Shown: positions 35,840 to 46,808, numbered from the stretch's first letter. The stretch: DNA of 64,000 bases from Malus domestica (GCF_042453785.1 NC_091675.1:3484501-3548500), one strand, 5' to 3'. Notes: generated by a model from the letters alone, not told the origin. Numbers and translations are program-made.

Positions 35840-36508
35840 ATGTCTGGCCCCTCCGATCGTCGTTTTGACTTGAATCTTGGTGAAGAGGCAGTCCCTTCTT
35901 CTCCAGACAACATATGGCGCCCATCCTTCATATCCCCCACTGGTCCTCTTACCGTTGGGGATTCAGTGGTGAAGAATGATATGACTGCTGCGGTGGTGGC
36001 CCGGAACCTTGTCACTCCCAGAGATAACAGACTACTTTCCAAACGGTCTGATGAGTTGGCTGTTAAGGATTCTCTGGCTCTCAGTGTGCAGTGTGCAGGT
36101 TCTGTGTCTAATATGGCCCAACGCCTATTTGCTCGAACCCGTCAAGTTGAATCATTGGCGGCTGAAGTGATGAGTCTCAAACAGGAGATTAGAGAGCTCA
36201 AGCAGGAGAACAAACAGTTGCATAAGCTCGCACATAGCTATGCCACAAACATGAAGAGGAAAATTGACCAGATGCAGGAATCTGATGGTCAGATTTTACT
36301 TGATCATCGGAGGTTTGTGGGTTTATTCCAACAACATTTGCCTTCGTCTTCTGGGGCTGTACCGCGTAATGAAGCTCCAAATGATCAACCCTTGGCTCCT
36401 CTTCTTCCTGGAGTTCCGCCGAGTGGTGAGGCTTCAAACAGTCAACCTCCAGCGCCTCTTATTTCTGGCGCTCTGCCGAGTGGTGAGGCGGCACCTGATC
36501 GTCCTTGA
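35840..36508 (+). CDS. Antisense coiled-coil ORF of the LTR element
   Basis: The 222-codon frame starts at ATG 35840 (MSGPSDRRFDLNLGEEAV); an in-frame extension to 35762 has no ATG. The protein has a Ser/Pro-rich N-terminus, a predicted coiled coil at about residues 88-140 (VESLAAEVMSLKQEIRELKQ and following) and a C-terminal tail with three PPSGEA/PSGEA repeats. It is encoded against gag, between gag and the 3' LTR. Extra antisense ORFs in this position are known from Tat-lineage gypsy elements; their function is unknown. It has no stop or frameshift, which is notable in an element that lost pol. Confidence 0.7.
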   Translation: MSGPSDRRFDLNLGEEAVPSSPDNIWRPSFISPTGPLTVGDSVVKNDMTAAVVARNLVTPRDNRLLSKRSDELAVKDSLALSVQCAGSVSNMAQRLFARTRQVESLAAEVMSLKQEIRELKQENKQLHKLAHSYATNMKRKIDQMQESDGQILLDHRRFVGLFQQHLPSSSGAVPRNEAPNDQPLAPLLPGVPPSGEASNSQPPAPLISGALPSGEAAPDRP

Positions 36509-36537
36509 AGATCCCCTCTTGTAAATTTGATTTGATT

Positions 36538-36568
<31 letters not shown>

Positions 36569-37418
36569 GTATGTATGTACAATGCAAATTTATGTAAAAA
36601 TTTCTAGAAATAAAATGGACTTTTATTTCTCTTAATACATTTGTTCCTTTTTTTTTTCTTTTTTTTTTTTGCACATGGTGCCAGATGCACCATAACTCTT
36701 TAAATATATTATTTGTTTTATTTATTATATATATATATATATATATTTTTTTTTTGCCTTTAATTATGGTGACAGCTGCACCCCTTCCCCTTTCTTCATA
36801 TGGTGCCAGACGCACCATGTTCCTTCATCATCTTTTTATTATTTTATTATATATTTTTTTTCTTTAATTATGGTGCAGTGTTCCACCATCCCATTTTTTA
36901 ATATTTTTTTTTTTGTATAAATTTTGATGATGGGATGGGGAATTTGCAGGGAGGACGAAGACGACGTAGAGTTGGAGTCGAGGCTTCATGACTGGCTAGT
37001 CGTTTGACGGCGGTTATTGAGGTTCTTCGCCATTGCTGTTTGCCACTGCCACTGCACCACCATTGCACCGCCACTGCATTCTTGTTGCCCTGCACCGCCG
37101 CCATTGCACAGCGACTACACAACCATTGCACTGCCGTTGCTGTTTTCCTGCGAAGATGAGGACACACCGTTGCCTAAGGACGAGCCGAGATGTTTTTGTG
37201 CCATGCAGAGGGTGACCCTTGGATCCTGCACAGAGCTTAAGCAGCAGCAGCTGTAGCAGGCGGGTGGGGATGTTCAAGCGAACCAGTCGTCGCTGCTGCC
37301 GTCACGAGGACCCAACCGTCGCTGCTGCGGTAGTTGCCGACGATTCGATCTTCCATTCATAGCCTCAACTCCGTCACGGAGGAGGACGTCGCCGCCGCTA
37401 ATGAAAATCACCAAGTGT
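36509..37418. other. Low-complexity and GC-rich spacer in the LTR element
   Basis: Poly-T tracts, a TA microsatellite (36726-36746) and ATGGTGC...GCACCAT hairpins (36675-36693, 36800-36818) are followed by a GC-rich stretch (36950-37400) with many CACTGC and CCGCC motifs. Open frames here are low-complexity and not supported as genes. Confidence 0.5.
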
Positions 37419-38720
37419 TCATAGCCTTAGCACTTGTTCTTTCGCTGCAACTTTAGGCTTCGCCGGAGCTGCTGCTTTCTTCTTGGAAGCGCTGCCATTA
37501 TTTTTCTCGTGATGAGCAGTACTCATACTCGTCCTTCTCGAGCTTCTGGTTCCAGTGATCACGGGGTTGTCTTTGGCTTTAGCAGCAGTAGCAGCACTCT
37601 TTACTAGTACTGAACTGCCATGCTTTTCAGCTGCTGCATGATCATCAGAAGAGGCCTTGGTGGCGTCCGGCAAAACGTCGTCGTTTGCCGCTTGTTTGCT
37701 GTCGGTGGGAGCCGGCGGGTACAGCCTCATGTTCTCGCACAGCGCCGCGTGGGTGTACACCATCTCCTTCACCTCGTCGTAAACTCCTCCCGCTACTGAC
37801 TCAGACGACGCCGTTTCGTTGATCTGCCTCAAGATCTCGTTTTCTACACATGGGTTCTGCGAGAGAAGCCAGAAGGACCAGGTTAGAGCCGCCGATGTGG
37901 TGTCCCGGCCTGCGAGGGTGAAGCTGATGACGATGTCGGTGACGAACTTTGCGTCGGTGTGGCTAGAGCTCAAGAACCGGGAGAGCAGATCTACAGATTC
38001 CAACACCTTCGCCTCGCTCAGATCCCGCTTCTTTTCTCTGACAATGGCTTTCGCGAACTCGGGGACTTCTGATACGACGGCACGGAGGCGCTTTTCGGAC
38101 TCGATTCCGAGAGCCCTTTTGAGTTTCCATATTGGGTGCAGCAATCTGAGCCTGTCGCTGCTGATTTGCACGGCTTCGTCGAAAGCCACTGCGAATTTGG
38201 CTTCGGGCAGAGAGGGCAGGAGGTAATCCGGGTCGTACCCGAAAGCAATTCGACAGATGTTGTCGAAACCGAAGCGCTGAAGAATGTCTTGGAAGTCCAG
38301 GACTGAACTGCTGGCGGCGGAGACGGAGAGAATTGGAATAAGGCGGTCGGAAAGCTCGGTGTCGACCACCTGTTCGACAAATTTACGCAGAGACTTGGTG
38401 TTGAACTCGTGGCTGGAGACTTGGCGCTGGAACTTCCAGTTATCTCCATCGGCGTTGAAAATGCCGTCGCCGAAGAGGTCGGCGAGGGTGGTGCGGAAGG
38501 TCTCGCCTTTTTGGTAGTTGGGGAAGTTGGTCTTCAGGATGTGCTGGACAATGTGGGATTGGCGGAGACGACGAAGCGGCGGCCGAGAGAGTGGTGGAGA
38601 GTGAAGGTGTTTGATGGGGAGTTGATAAGGAACTGATCTTCTGGCCTTTGTTGCCGAGCTACAGGTCGTATCGCCGGTGCGGACCCGTCTCCAGTAGCCA
38701 AGGTGATGGTGTTGCTGCAA
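37419..38720 (-). pseudogene. Chimeric ORF: CYP94-type P450 piece fused to a Lys/Ala-rich tail
   Basis: A 433-codon frame. Residues ~57-350 match the middle of a CYP94-type P450: VQHILKTNFPNY, the WKFQRQVSSHEF helix-C region, the I-helix motif AGRDTTSA (~268) and ExxR as ENMRLYPPAP (~330). The frame leaves the P450 near NDDVLPD (~37670), before the PERF and heme-cysteine loop. It then runs into a Ser/Lys/Ala-rich tail (SKKKAAAPAKPKVAAKEQ) of different origin. Upstream P450 sequence (SNTFTLHHSLGRRFVVSANP) continues in another frame, so one base was lost near 38553. It lies downstream of gag in the sense direction of the element. No P450 activity is possible without the heme loop. The tail's source was not recognised. 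Confidence 0.82.
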
Positions 38721-39157
38721 GTCGAAGGCACGGATGGAGGAGAAAACTCGGATTGGAGCTTTGAGAGCTGGGCCTGAGCTTTGTTGGGCTCATGGTTTGG
38801 GTCTGAGGAGACGGGCCTGATTTTGTAGCTGGGCTCAGACATGTATATATATATATATACATTTTTTTTTTCTTTTTTAGATAACATATGTATTATTATT
38901 ATTATTTTTTTAAAAGAAACTGTAATTTAATTTGTACAAAGAAAACTGCAAGTAATTTTGTAATAAAATTGACCTTCACTAATGAGACTTTAATCAAATC
39001 CTTTTTTTTTTTTTTTTTTTTTGATGTGACTGAACTCGAAATCGAATGCTGGAGCTGCCTACGTACCCTTCCAAAGAAAGAGATCAAGTCAAAACGTAGT
39101 TCAAATACATTTTTTTTTTTTTTTGGTATTTTCTTTTTGTGCCGTTTGCAGTTTTAA

Positions 39158-39560
39158 CTCGTGCAGGCAAGGAGCTTTGGGTTGTCGCCTTTTAGGCTCG
39201 TGCAGACCAGGAGCATTGGTGTTGCCTTTTATGCTCGTGCAGACCAGGAGCATTTGGTGCCGTGTTGCAGTTTCAGCTCGTGCAGGCAAAGAGCGTTGGG
39301 TTGTCACCTTTTAGGCTCGTGCAGACCAGGAGCATTGGTGTTGCCTTTTATGCTCGTGCAGACCAGGAGCATTGGTGTTGCCTTTTATGCTCGTGCAGAC
39401 CAGGAGCATTTGGTGCCGTGTTGCAGTTTCAGCTCGTGCAGGCAAGGAGCGTTGGGGTTGCCTTTTATGCTCGTGCAGACCAGGAGCGTTGATGTTGCCT
39501 TTTATGCTCGTGCAGACCAGGAGTTTTGTGCCATGCAGTTTAGACTCGTGCGGACAAGGA
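39158..39560 (-). repeat. ~37-43-bp tandem array after gag
   Basis: About eleven units contain CTCGTGCAGACCAGGAGCAT or a close variant, alternating with TTGGTGTTGCCTTTTATG and TTGGTGCCGTGTTGCAGTTT. The array lies just 3' of the gag stop in element orientation, where protease would be expected. Confidence 0.85.
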
Positions 39561-39576
39561 GCATTTGTGAATTTTG

Positions 39577-41526
39577 TCAAGCAATCCGGAAGAGGCGTTC
39601 CTCACAATTTTCATAGCAATGAGCTTTGACCGCGTGATTGAAGAAGTCTTCGGGCAAGAAGTCGCGCATCGTGATGGGGACGGACGATCTTCGTGTCGAA
39701 GTTTCATCATCTTCAACACGTTCACGTTGTTTTGAAGGTTGACAAGAGCTGCTTTGCCCCCTTTCCGATTGGCGGACTTGTGGATGAGACGTATGCTTCT
39801 TGTGCAATTTCTTAGGAGTGACTTGAGCCCATCCTTTAACTTCGCTTGACTTGGAGCATGCCCCCAGCGGTTGAGGTGAAAACTTCGAGTCGGAAGAGCC
39901 AGAAGTGAAGGTGGTATAGTTTGACTTCACCACATCGTCAAGATCTAGCTCGATGATTCCTTTCTGAGCCAGCTTCATGATGAGATCTTTCAGCACGAAG
40001 CATTTTTCTGTCGAATGACTGATGAAGCGGTGGAATTTACAGTATCTTGGACTGTCGGTACGATTCATCTCTTCCGGCCGTCTGCACTCAGGCAAACTGA
40101 TCACCTTCTTGTCCAACAGGTCATCTAGCATGGCAACCACATCAGAGTCGGGGAATGGATAAGTCTTCTCCTCAAGCTCCTTCAAAGTGCGTCTACGCGT
40201 CTCTTGATCACGAAAAGCTTCGGTTTGAATCGCCTTGCCTCGTGTGGATATTTTGACGGGAGATGTGTTGACCGTCATCGCTTCTTTGGTGGGTTTCCAT
40301 GCAGCCTTTTCCACCTTTGTCCCAAGAGCTTTGTCGTTCTTGTAGTCGGCGATCGGTTCTTTCTTCCCATGATGGGCGATGCTCAACTCCATGTCATGGG
40401 CGCGAGTGGCCAATTCCTCGAAGGTCCGTGGTTTAATGCCTTGAAGGATGTATTGCAAACCCCATTGCATACCTTGGATGCACATCTCGATTGAAGAGGT
40501 TTCCGAGAGCCTGTCTTTACAGTCGAGGCTTAGAGTGCGCCATCTGTTGATGTAGTCAATGACTGGCTCGTCTTTCCACTGCTTTGTGCTCGTTAGCTCT
40601 AGCATGCTCACAGTGCGGCGAGTGCTGTAGAAGCGGTTGAGGAATTCCCGCTCCAATTGCTCCCAACTGTTGATGGACTCAGGCTCTAGGTCCGTGTACC
40701 ATTCAAAGGCGTTTCCTTTTAGCGAGCGCACAAACTGCTTGGCGAGGTAGTCCCCTTCGGTTCCTGCGTTGTTGCAAGTTTCAACAAAGTGGGCAACGTG
40801 CTGTTTTGGGTTTCCCTTTCCATCAAATTGCATGAACTTTGGTGGTTGATAACCCCTCGGCATCCTTAAGGCGTCGATCTTCTTTGAATACGGCTTTGAG
40901 TACAACCCGGAGGTATTTGAGCTCCCTTCGTACTGTGCCTTGATGGTGTTGGTGATCATCTCTTGCAGCTGCTGGATAGAAAGAGATCCCATGAGTGCCG
41001 CTGCTTGGTCTGGCTCCGGCTTCCCATCGATTTTCTTCACCGGGGGTTCTTCGTCTCCGCCAGCTCCTCCCTTTAGTGGATCATCCTCTGGGTCGGGTTT
41101 ATCGCTGTCCTGCGCCTCCAGTCGGTTGACTAGTGCTGCAATTTGCAAGTCTTTTTCTTCCACAGTTCGGGTTAGCCTTGCGATTGCTTCATTCATTTGA
41201 GCCAGCTGCTCATCGATTGAAGTTGCTCCAATGGTCATGACTTGCATGGCTGAACTGTCGCTTGAATCGGCATCGGAGAGCATGGATTCAGAGTATTTCC
41301 TTGGGCTTTCCCCCCTTGGTGCCCTTAGTGAGGCTAAGGTGATCAAGGGCTCGTGCCTTGGGTGCTTTTGTTCCCTTGGCAGAGTTGATGCAGAGGTGAA
41401 AGAGGCGGCAGAAGTAGCTCTTGCCATGCTTCGAGTCGTGATGCCCAAAGTGACACCAGTTGCGACGAGGACGCTTTTGTTCTTTGCGCCGGTTGCGGGA
41501 ACAGTTTGAGCCTTCCTTGATGCCAT
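39577..41526 (-). CDS. Ty3/gypsy gag polyprotein (649 aa)
   Basis: The frame runs from the ATG at 41526 (MASRKAQTVPATGAK) to the stop at 39577 without breaks. A basic, Ser/Ala-rich N-terminus is followed by a heptad segment (ARLTRTVEEKDLQIAALVNR). The retrotransposon gag domain lies at about residues 215-365 (KQFVRSLKGNAFEWYTDLEP, INSWEQLEREFLNRFY, KDEPVIDYINRWR). A Cys/His segment CKFHRFISHSTEKC follows near residue 500, as in Tat/Athila-group gag. The C-terminus has DFLPEDFF. Gag forms the cytoplasmic virus-like particle. It starts ~80 bp inside the 5' LTR, and no pol follows. Because gag is intact while pol is absent, the element could supply particles but not enzymes. Confidence 0.93.
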   Translation of the reverse strand: MASRKAQTVPATGAKNKSVLVATGVTLGITTRSMARATSAASFTSASTLPREQKHPRHEPLITLASLRAPRGESPRKYSESMLSDADSSDSSAMQVMTIGATSIDEQLAQMNEAIARLTRTVEEKDLQIAALVNRLEAQDSDKPDPEDDPLKGGAGGDEEPPVKKIDGKPEPDQAAALMGSLSIQQLQEMITNTIKAQYEGSSNTSGLYSKPYSKKIDALRMPRGYQPPKFMQFDGKGNPKQHVAHFVETCNNAGTEGDYLAKQFVRSLKGNAFEWYTDLEPESINSWEQLEREFLNRFYSTRRTVSMLELTSTKQWKDEPVIDYINRWRTLSLDCKDRLSETSSIEMCIQGMQWGLQYILQGIKPRTFEELATRAHDMELSIAHHGKKEPIADYKNDKALGTKVEKAAWKPTKEAMTVNTSPVKISTRGKAIQTEAFRDQETRRRTLKELEEKTYPFPDSDVVAMLDDLLDKKVISLPECRRPEEMNRTDSPRYCKFHRFISHSTEKCFVLKDLIMKLAQKGIIELDLDDVVKSNYTTFTSGSSDSKFSPQPLGACSKSSEVKGWAQVTPKKLHKKHTSHPQVRQSERGQSSSCQPSKQRERVEDDETSTRRSSVPITMRDFLPEDFFNHAVKAHCYENCEERLFRIA

Positions 41527-42600
41527 TAATTTTGGAAGTGCGCTTGAATTTCTTGAACGGAGAAAGAGATGAGAGGCAGAGATTGTCCCACTGGGCGTGC
41601 CAATTTGTGAACACGGAAAATTCCTGAAACGAAAGAGACAAGAACGACGCGCACAAACAAATATTTGTATTTGATGATTTTGGGTTACAATCTCTCTCTA
41701 TTTTGATCCTCTGATTCGATCTCCGTAAGGTGTGTATTTGTGGATGTGCGATTGATCCAAAAGGGCCGTTGGGCTTGATCTAAGGATGAACGTTCTTCAA
41801 GGGCCGTGGACTTGATCTTGAAGGTGGATTTGAGCGGATCTTCAAAGGGGCTTTTGGGCTTGATCTTTGAAGAACAGTGATGAACGGGTCTCCAAGGGCT
41901 TTTGGGCTTGATCTTGAAGAACAGTGATGAACGGATCTTCAAGGGCTTTTGGGCTTGCTCTTGAAGAACGGTTGGATGTGTGGATTTGTCGACGTTGTTG
42001 ATCCAAAGGGCCGTTGGGGCTTGATCTTGGATGAACGGATGATGAACGATGGTGCTTTCTTCAAGGGCCGTTGGGGCTTGATCTTGAATTGGTGGATGAT
42101 TGTTGATCCAAAGGGCCGTTGGGGCTTGATCTTGGAAGAACGATGAACGAAGAACGAAGAACGCTTTCTTCAAGGGCCGTCGGGGCTTGATCTTGAAGGT
42201 GGATGATTGTTGATCCAAGGGCCGTCGAGGCTTGATCTTGGAAGAACGATGAACGAAGAACGAAGAACACTTTCTTGATTCTTCGGGAACCTGGATGCTT
42301 GAGAGCTTCGGAGTTTCAAAGCTTCAGAGCTTCAAGGTGTAATATGAATTGGTTTTCAAATGAATGAAATTGGGCTTGTATTTATAGAATTTTCCAAGGC
42401 CTAATTTTGAATATAATATTCCAGATGAAATAAGTCGTTTCTGCCAGGTATTGACACGTGTCCTATTTGATGACTTTTCCAACTCATTTCAATTTTCGTT
42501 GAGTCACATGCTACGTGTAAAATTTATGTAATACATGAGCGTTGACACTTTGATTTATCGGTCAACATTTATTTACCGAAATTTCGATGTCTACAGTTAC

Positions 42601-43566
42601 TAGTTGATGTTCCGAACAAAAAATTTAAGCATTCGGTCGTTAATGACTATTTGGTCTAGTGACTACTGGTCTTAGGGCTGTGAGGCTGCTTGCAAGTGTA
42701 CACATCCCGGAAATTACTTTGGCAGAGAGGATGCTATGTGTGCTTGACCAGACTTACTTCCATGCATTCCTTTTTGGTCTTTTTATACAAAAAAGTGGAC
42801 AAATTGATAACCTACCAACTAGATTAGGTACGCAGGAGGATACAGACGTGTTAAACAATCTCTAGCTAGAATGATATGAGTCCCCGTTTGTCAATATTTA
42901 TACATATAATTATAGTTTATGTAGACATATACAGATTTATTTCAATAATGATTAAGAATTTCACATTCAAGAGTTTTTTAATATGGACATGTGTATAGAT
43001 GGTTATTGAAAAACATTGAGTTAATAGTTTCAAAGTGTCTAAAATCGACCAAAAATCATGTTTCAAGTCATCATTCACATATTAACTTTGTAAAAATTCA
43101 TTCAAGTCAGAAATCGTTAAGCTTTTTAATTATTAATGTGAAATATTCATTGTTTATCAACAACATTATGTTCGTCTATTTACCAGGTGACAATTCGATA
43201 ACTAAACTGCTTTTGATTTCATTGAATTTTTGCCGATGGTTAGTGTCATGTTAAATTACTAATTGGTTAGTGTGTTGGCGTTCATATAGGGCACACTGCA
43301 CACCATATTTTGACGATCCAACCGTTCATATTTAGGTCTTTCCTAAAAAATCATTTACCAAAAATTACCCAAAGCTGAAATCATTTGACGTTGGATTAAT
43401 GGTAGTCGTTGTAGTATTGTTTTCTTTCAAACTGTATCCGTCTAGTTTTTCACTACAATTGGATGTCTTAATGATTTTGAATTTATCTATTTTTTTGCAA
43501 GAATGATTTGATGTGCTGAATATAAACAGTTTGGATCGTCGAAAAAAGGTACATAATGAGCACCAA
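42601..43566. other. Intergenic DNA, no gene seen
   Basis: AT-rich DNA between the LTR element and a possible inverted-repeat element. Short open frames lack any recognised motif. Confidence 0.5.
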
Positions 43567-44108
43567 GGTGTCCCTCAAATAAAATTACTGAAAATTTGAC
43601 ATTATCCCTTAAAACTATATTTTCCTCTACTAAAAGCCATCTCCTTTTGTTTTCTTGAATAAAGCCCCTTGACTAGCTTCCAACTAAACAAATTCTTTAA
43701 TTAAGTTTCACTTTTCAAATTGTGTATTTTTTGAATGCCTAAACTACCCCTATTAATACTTGGATAGGGTTTTTGAATCAGTTACTTGTTATATATCCAT
43801 TTAATTAATTTTATATATTTTACAAAATAATTCACGTCATTCATTGTATATTCAATGTATTAACTTTCAAATTGTTATAACGTGTGGATTGAAAAATAAT
43901 AATACTAATTTTATAATTTTGTGCTTTTAATATATAAGTTAATTTACCTACCAACATAACAATAAACCTAAAACAGCTTCAGCTAATACTCCAACCCTTA
44001 ATACACAAAACAAAAGCTATATGTTCCGCGCAATTTTTACCTACAAAATAGTCTAATTTACCTATTCCATCAAACCAAAATTTAAAGGGTCTAATTTACT
44101 TCCAAAAT

Positions 44109-44402
44109 TGTTACATCCCACATCGCCCGGGGGAGTGGATCATGTAAACCTTATATGTATATTCCCATCTCTACCTAGCACGAGGCCTTTTGGGAGCTCA
44201 CTGACTTCGGGTTCCATCGGAACTTCGAAGTTAAGCGAGTTTGCGCGAGAGCAATCCCATGATGGGTGACCCACTAGGAAGTTCTCATGTGAGTTCCTAG
44301 AAACAAAACCGTGAGGGCGTGGTTGGGACCCAAAGCGGACAATATCGTGCTACGACGGAATCGAGCCCAGGATGTGGTGGGGGCCCGGGTCGGGATGTGA
44401 CA
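44109..44402 (+). mobile_element. Cassandra solo LTR with 5S rRNA-like domain
   Basis: A 294-bp LTR begins TGTTACATCCCACATCGCCC and ends CGGGTCGGGATGTGACA. It is flanked by AAAAT (44104-44108 and 44403-44407). Its centre (about 44188-44296) resembles 5S rRNA: GTTAAGCG, GCGAGAG, GATGGGTGACC and GGAAGTTCTC, covering the internal RNA polymerase III promoter. Cassandra elements are small non-coding LTR retrotransposons defined by this 5S domain. Only one LTR remains. Confidence 0.93.
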
Positions 44403-44519
44403 AAAATGGTCAATTTACCTACATGATTTATGTGCATTAGATTAAAAGTTTGTTTAATTGCCTACAAGCACAAACCCACAACATTCGAACATTATCTAAT
44501 ATCACTAATTTTTTTTAAG

Positions 44520-44800
44520 AATAGGTAAATTAATTTAAATGTAGATAAATTAGCATAATATTAATAAGTAGGTAAATTAATTTAAATGTAGGTAAATTAG
44601 TATAGTATTAATAAGTAGGTAAATTAATTTAAATGTAGATAAATTAGTATAATATTTTATAAGTAGGTAAATTAGTATAATATTTGTATATAGGTAATTA
44701 CATGATTCAAAATGCAGGTAAATTAGTATAATATTTTATAAGTAGGTGAATTAATTTGTATGTAGGTAATTACATGATTCAAACAATATTATTTTTTCCG
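44520..44800. repeat. AT-rich tandem repeats
   Basis: Repeated TAGGTAAATTAATTTAAATG and AAATTAGTATAATATT units of about 30-45 bp. Confidence 0.75.
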
Positions 44801-45115
44801 TACAAGATATGTCTTTTTTTTTTAATTTGGTAAATTAATTTGTTGCTAATATTTATTATACAAGAAAGGTAAAATATCCATATGGATTTAATTGCTCATC
44901 ATAATTAGGATGAGTAACAACATTTATTGACCAAATTAGGATTTTGTGGCTTAAGTTGTAGATGTATTGTAATGGTTGGTCATATATTTGTCTACATGGC
45001 AGTCTATTTGAAAATTGGGTTTTAGTTTAAATTTAGGTGGGTTTTTATTTGAAAAATAGGAGTTTAAAGGGCTTATATCTAAAAAACCCATAAAATTATT
45101 TGAGGGTCCCCTAAA

Positions 45116-46770
45116 CGGAAAAGAATTGTATACATATATAATTATATATACATGGAAGACAATATTTACAAGCTATATACGAATAATTATGTATAATATA
45201 GAAACAAAATGCAAGCTGTTAACATCACGAATTAAAGAATATTCCTCCTCAATTCTTTTTGGACGACAAAGAAAATTCCTCCTTACATATAATCTCAATG
45301 AACATCGAAGTGGTAGCTATCAACATGATGAATAATGATCAGTTTTCTCTCCAGTCATATAGAGTACATAATTTCAATGAATCTTGATATTATTTTTCTT
45401 TCTATTTTGTTAGAATTCATTGATTAGAATTCATTGATTAGAATTCATTGATAAACGTTGTTACTCTTTTTTCTTTTTTGGATTCAAAATAGTTCACTGT
45501 CTCCAACGTACACGTGCACATGCAAGAAACTATGATTGGCAGTGTGCTAACCAATCACGTACTCTAAACCAAATATTCAGAAATAATGCTTGGACATTTG
45601 TACTTAGTCATAAAAGGGGCTCGGAATTTTCAAATCCCTAGTAATCTTTGGAAAGCGGTCCCCTTCTACCTAATCACCGAGGCCACAAATCCGGACATTT
45701 GAAATTTGATCAAACGGTTAAAGTTATTGTAACTTTTAAAATTGGCCCCTGTTTGTAGTCGTGAATCCAATTTCAAAAACCTGGATTTGTAGATTAGATG
45801 GAAGGGATCCGGAGTCCCTTTCCATAATCTTTGGAAACGAAAAACAAATTTGCCTCTGTGTTACACAAATTACTAAACACAAATGATACATAAATAATGT
45901 ATAATAATTCAAACTCACGACCATTATTTTCAGGAGCAAATTAACTTCTCTCGTTGCTCCAGTTAATCCCTTGGGTTTCTCTAACAGATCTGAATTTTTT
46001 TATGAGATATGGGTTTTGGAGATGATGAATCATCACCTCATGATTCACATTGCAAATGGAGTTGTAGGACTGTAGATGATAAATTATTGGAGCCTACACG
46101 GCTACACAACATACGATGGAGAAATGAGAGTGAGAAATTCTGCATATCATAAAAAATGATTTGGCGGAAATTGCGTGCATATTATTCTGTTGCTGTCCAC
46201 AATTCAGAGAACAACACATGTCGAATTTTTATTTAAAATAAAAAATATACAAGTATGTGTTACAAAAATTATATATACATTATGTTAGTGAGCGTTTTTA
46301 ATTTGCTCACATGACTTTTCTTTAGTAAGCTAATTAACAAGGAAAAAGTGCATGTTGATTAACTATTTTTGAATGCTAATAAAAATTCTCTTGTCATCTA
46401 GAGAGCTGTTAAGATAACTTTCTAGTCATTTTAGTAAACATTTAAGTTTAGAAAATAAAGAGCATGATCAGAGATGGTCTTATTAAATATATATTTTTTA
46501 ATACAAAGATTAATATTTATATGTTGTCCATATATATATTCACGTAAAAATTAAGACGATCAATGCTTCAGATACAGTATGACAATGTAAATATGTATGA
46601 CACTCATCATGCATGTGTGTATAAAAACCCTAGAACACCAAATCCTTCCTACCTCGCAAAACTACAATTTCTTGTACAAGACTCATCAGTTCCTTGCCTA
46701 AAGACCCGATACAATATTTCAAAGCAACAGTCGCTTTCTACTCTGATTGCCATTCTTCATTTGTGGCGGG
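45116..46770. other. Upstream region of the MYB gene
   Basis: No gene seen. Three copies of a 15-bp GAATTCATTGATTA repeat lie at about 45412-45452. Specific MYB cis-elements were not resolved by eye. Confidence 0.45.
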
Positions 46771-46771
46771 C

Positions 46772-46808
46772 TATAAAAGGGCACGACTCCTCCTATTTCT
46801 TTGTGAGC

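Larger units (their letters stand above)
32879..42595 (-). mobile_element. Ty3/gypsy (Tat-like) LTR retroelement, gag only, carrying host gene pieces
   Basis: Two 990-bp LTRs (32879-33868 and 41606-42595) start TGTGAACACGGAAAATTCC and end CGATGTCTACA. The target duplication GTTAC lies at 32874-32878 and 42596-42600. They are nearly identical; one difference seen is A/G near 33149 and 41876. The primer-site-like TTGGCACGCCCAGTGGGAC (in reverse, ~41587-41605) and a polypurine tract at the other LTR show minus-strand orientation. In element order it has gag, a 37-bp repeat array, a CYP94-containing chimeric ORF, a GC-rich stretch, an antisense ORF and a repeat-rich 3' region. Protease, RT, RNase H and integrase are absent, so it needs help from another element. 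Confidence 0.93.
43567..45115. mobile_element. Possible inverted-terminal-repeat element containing a Cassandra LTR
   Basis: The left end has GTCCCTCAAATAAAATTA and the right end, read in reverse, has GACCCTCAAATAATTTTA. The similarity continues imperfectly for ~50 bp (CCCTTAAAACTA against CCCTTTAAACTCC). No target duplication or transposase was found. The interior has AT-rich tandem repeats (44520-44800) and the Cassandra LTR. The ends could also be coincidental low-complexity matches. Confidence 0.35.

Noticed and set aside
37419..38720. Functional cytochrome P450 gene
   Set aside because: It lies within an LTR element, lacks the heme-binding cysteine loop, is frameshifted at the N-terminus and fused to foreign sequence.
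44188..44296. 5S rRNA gene
   Set aside because: It sits inside a complete Cassandra LTR with target duplication and has diverged from plant 5S rRNA, so it is a retroelement part.
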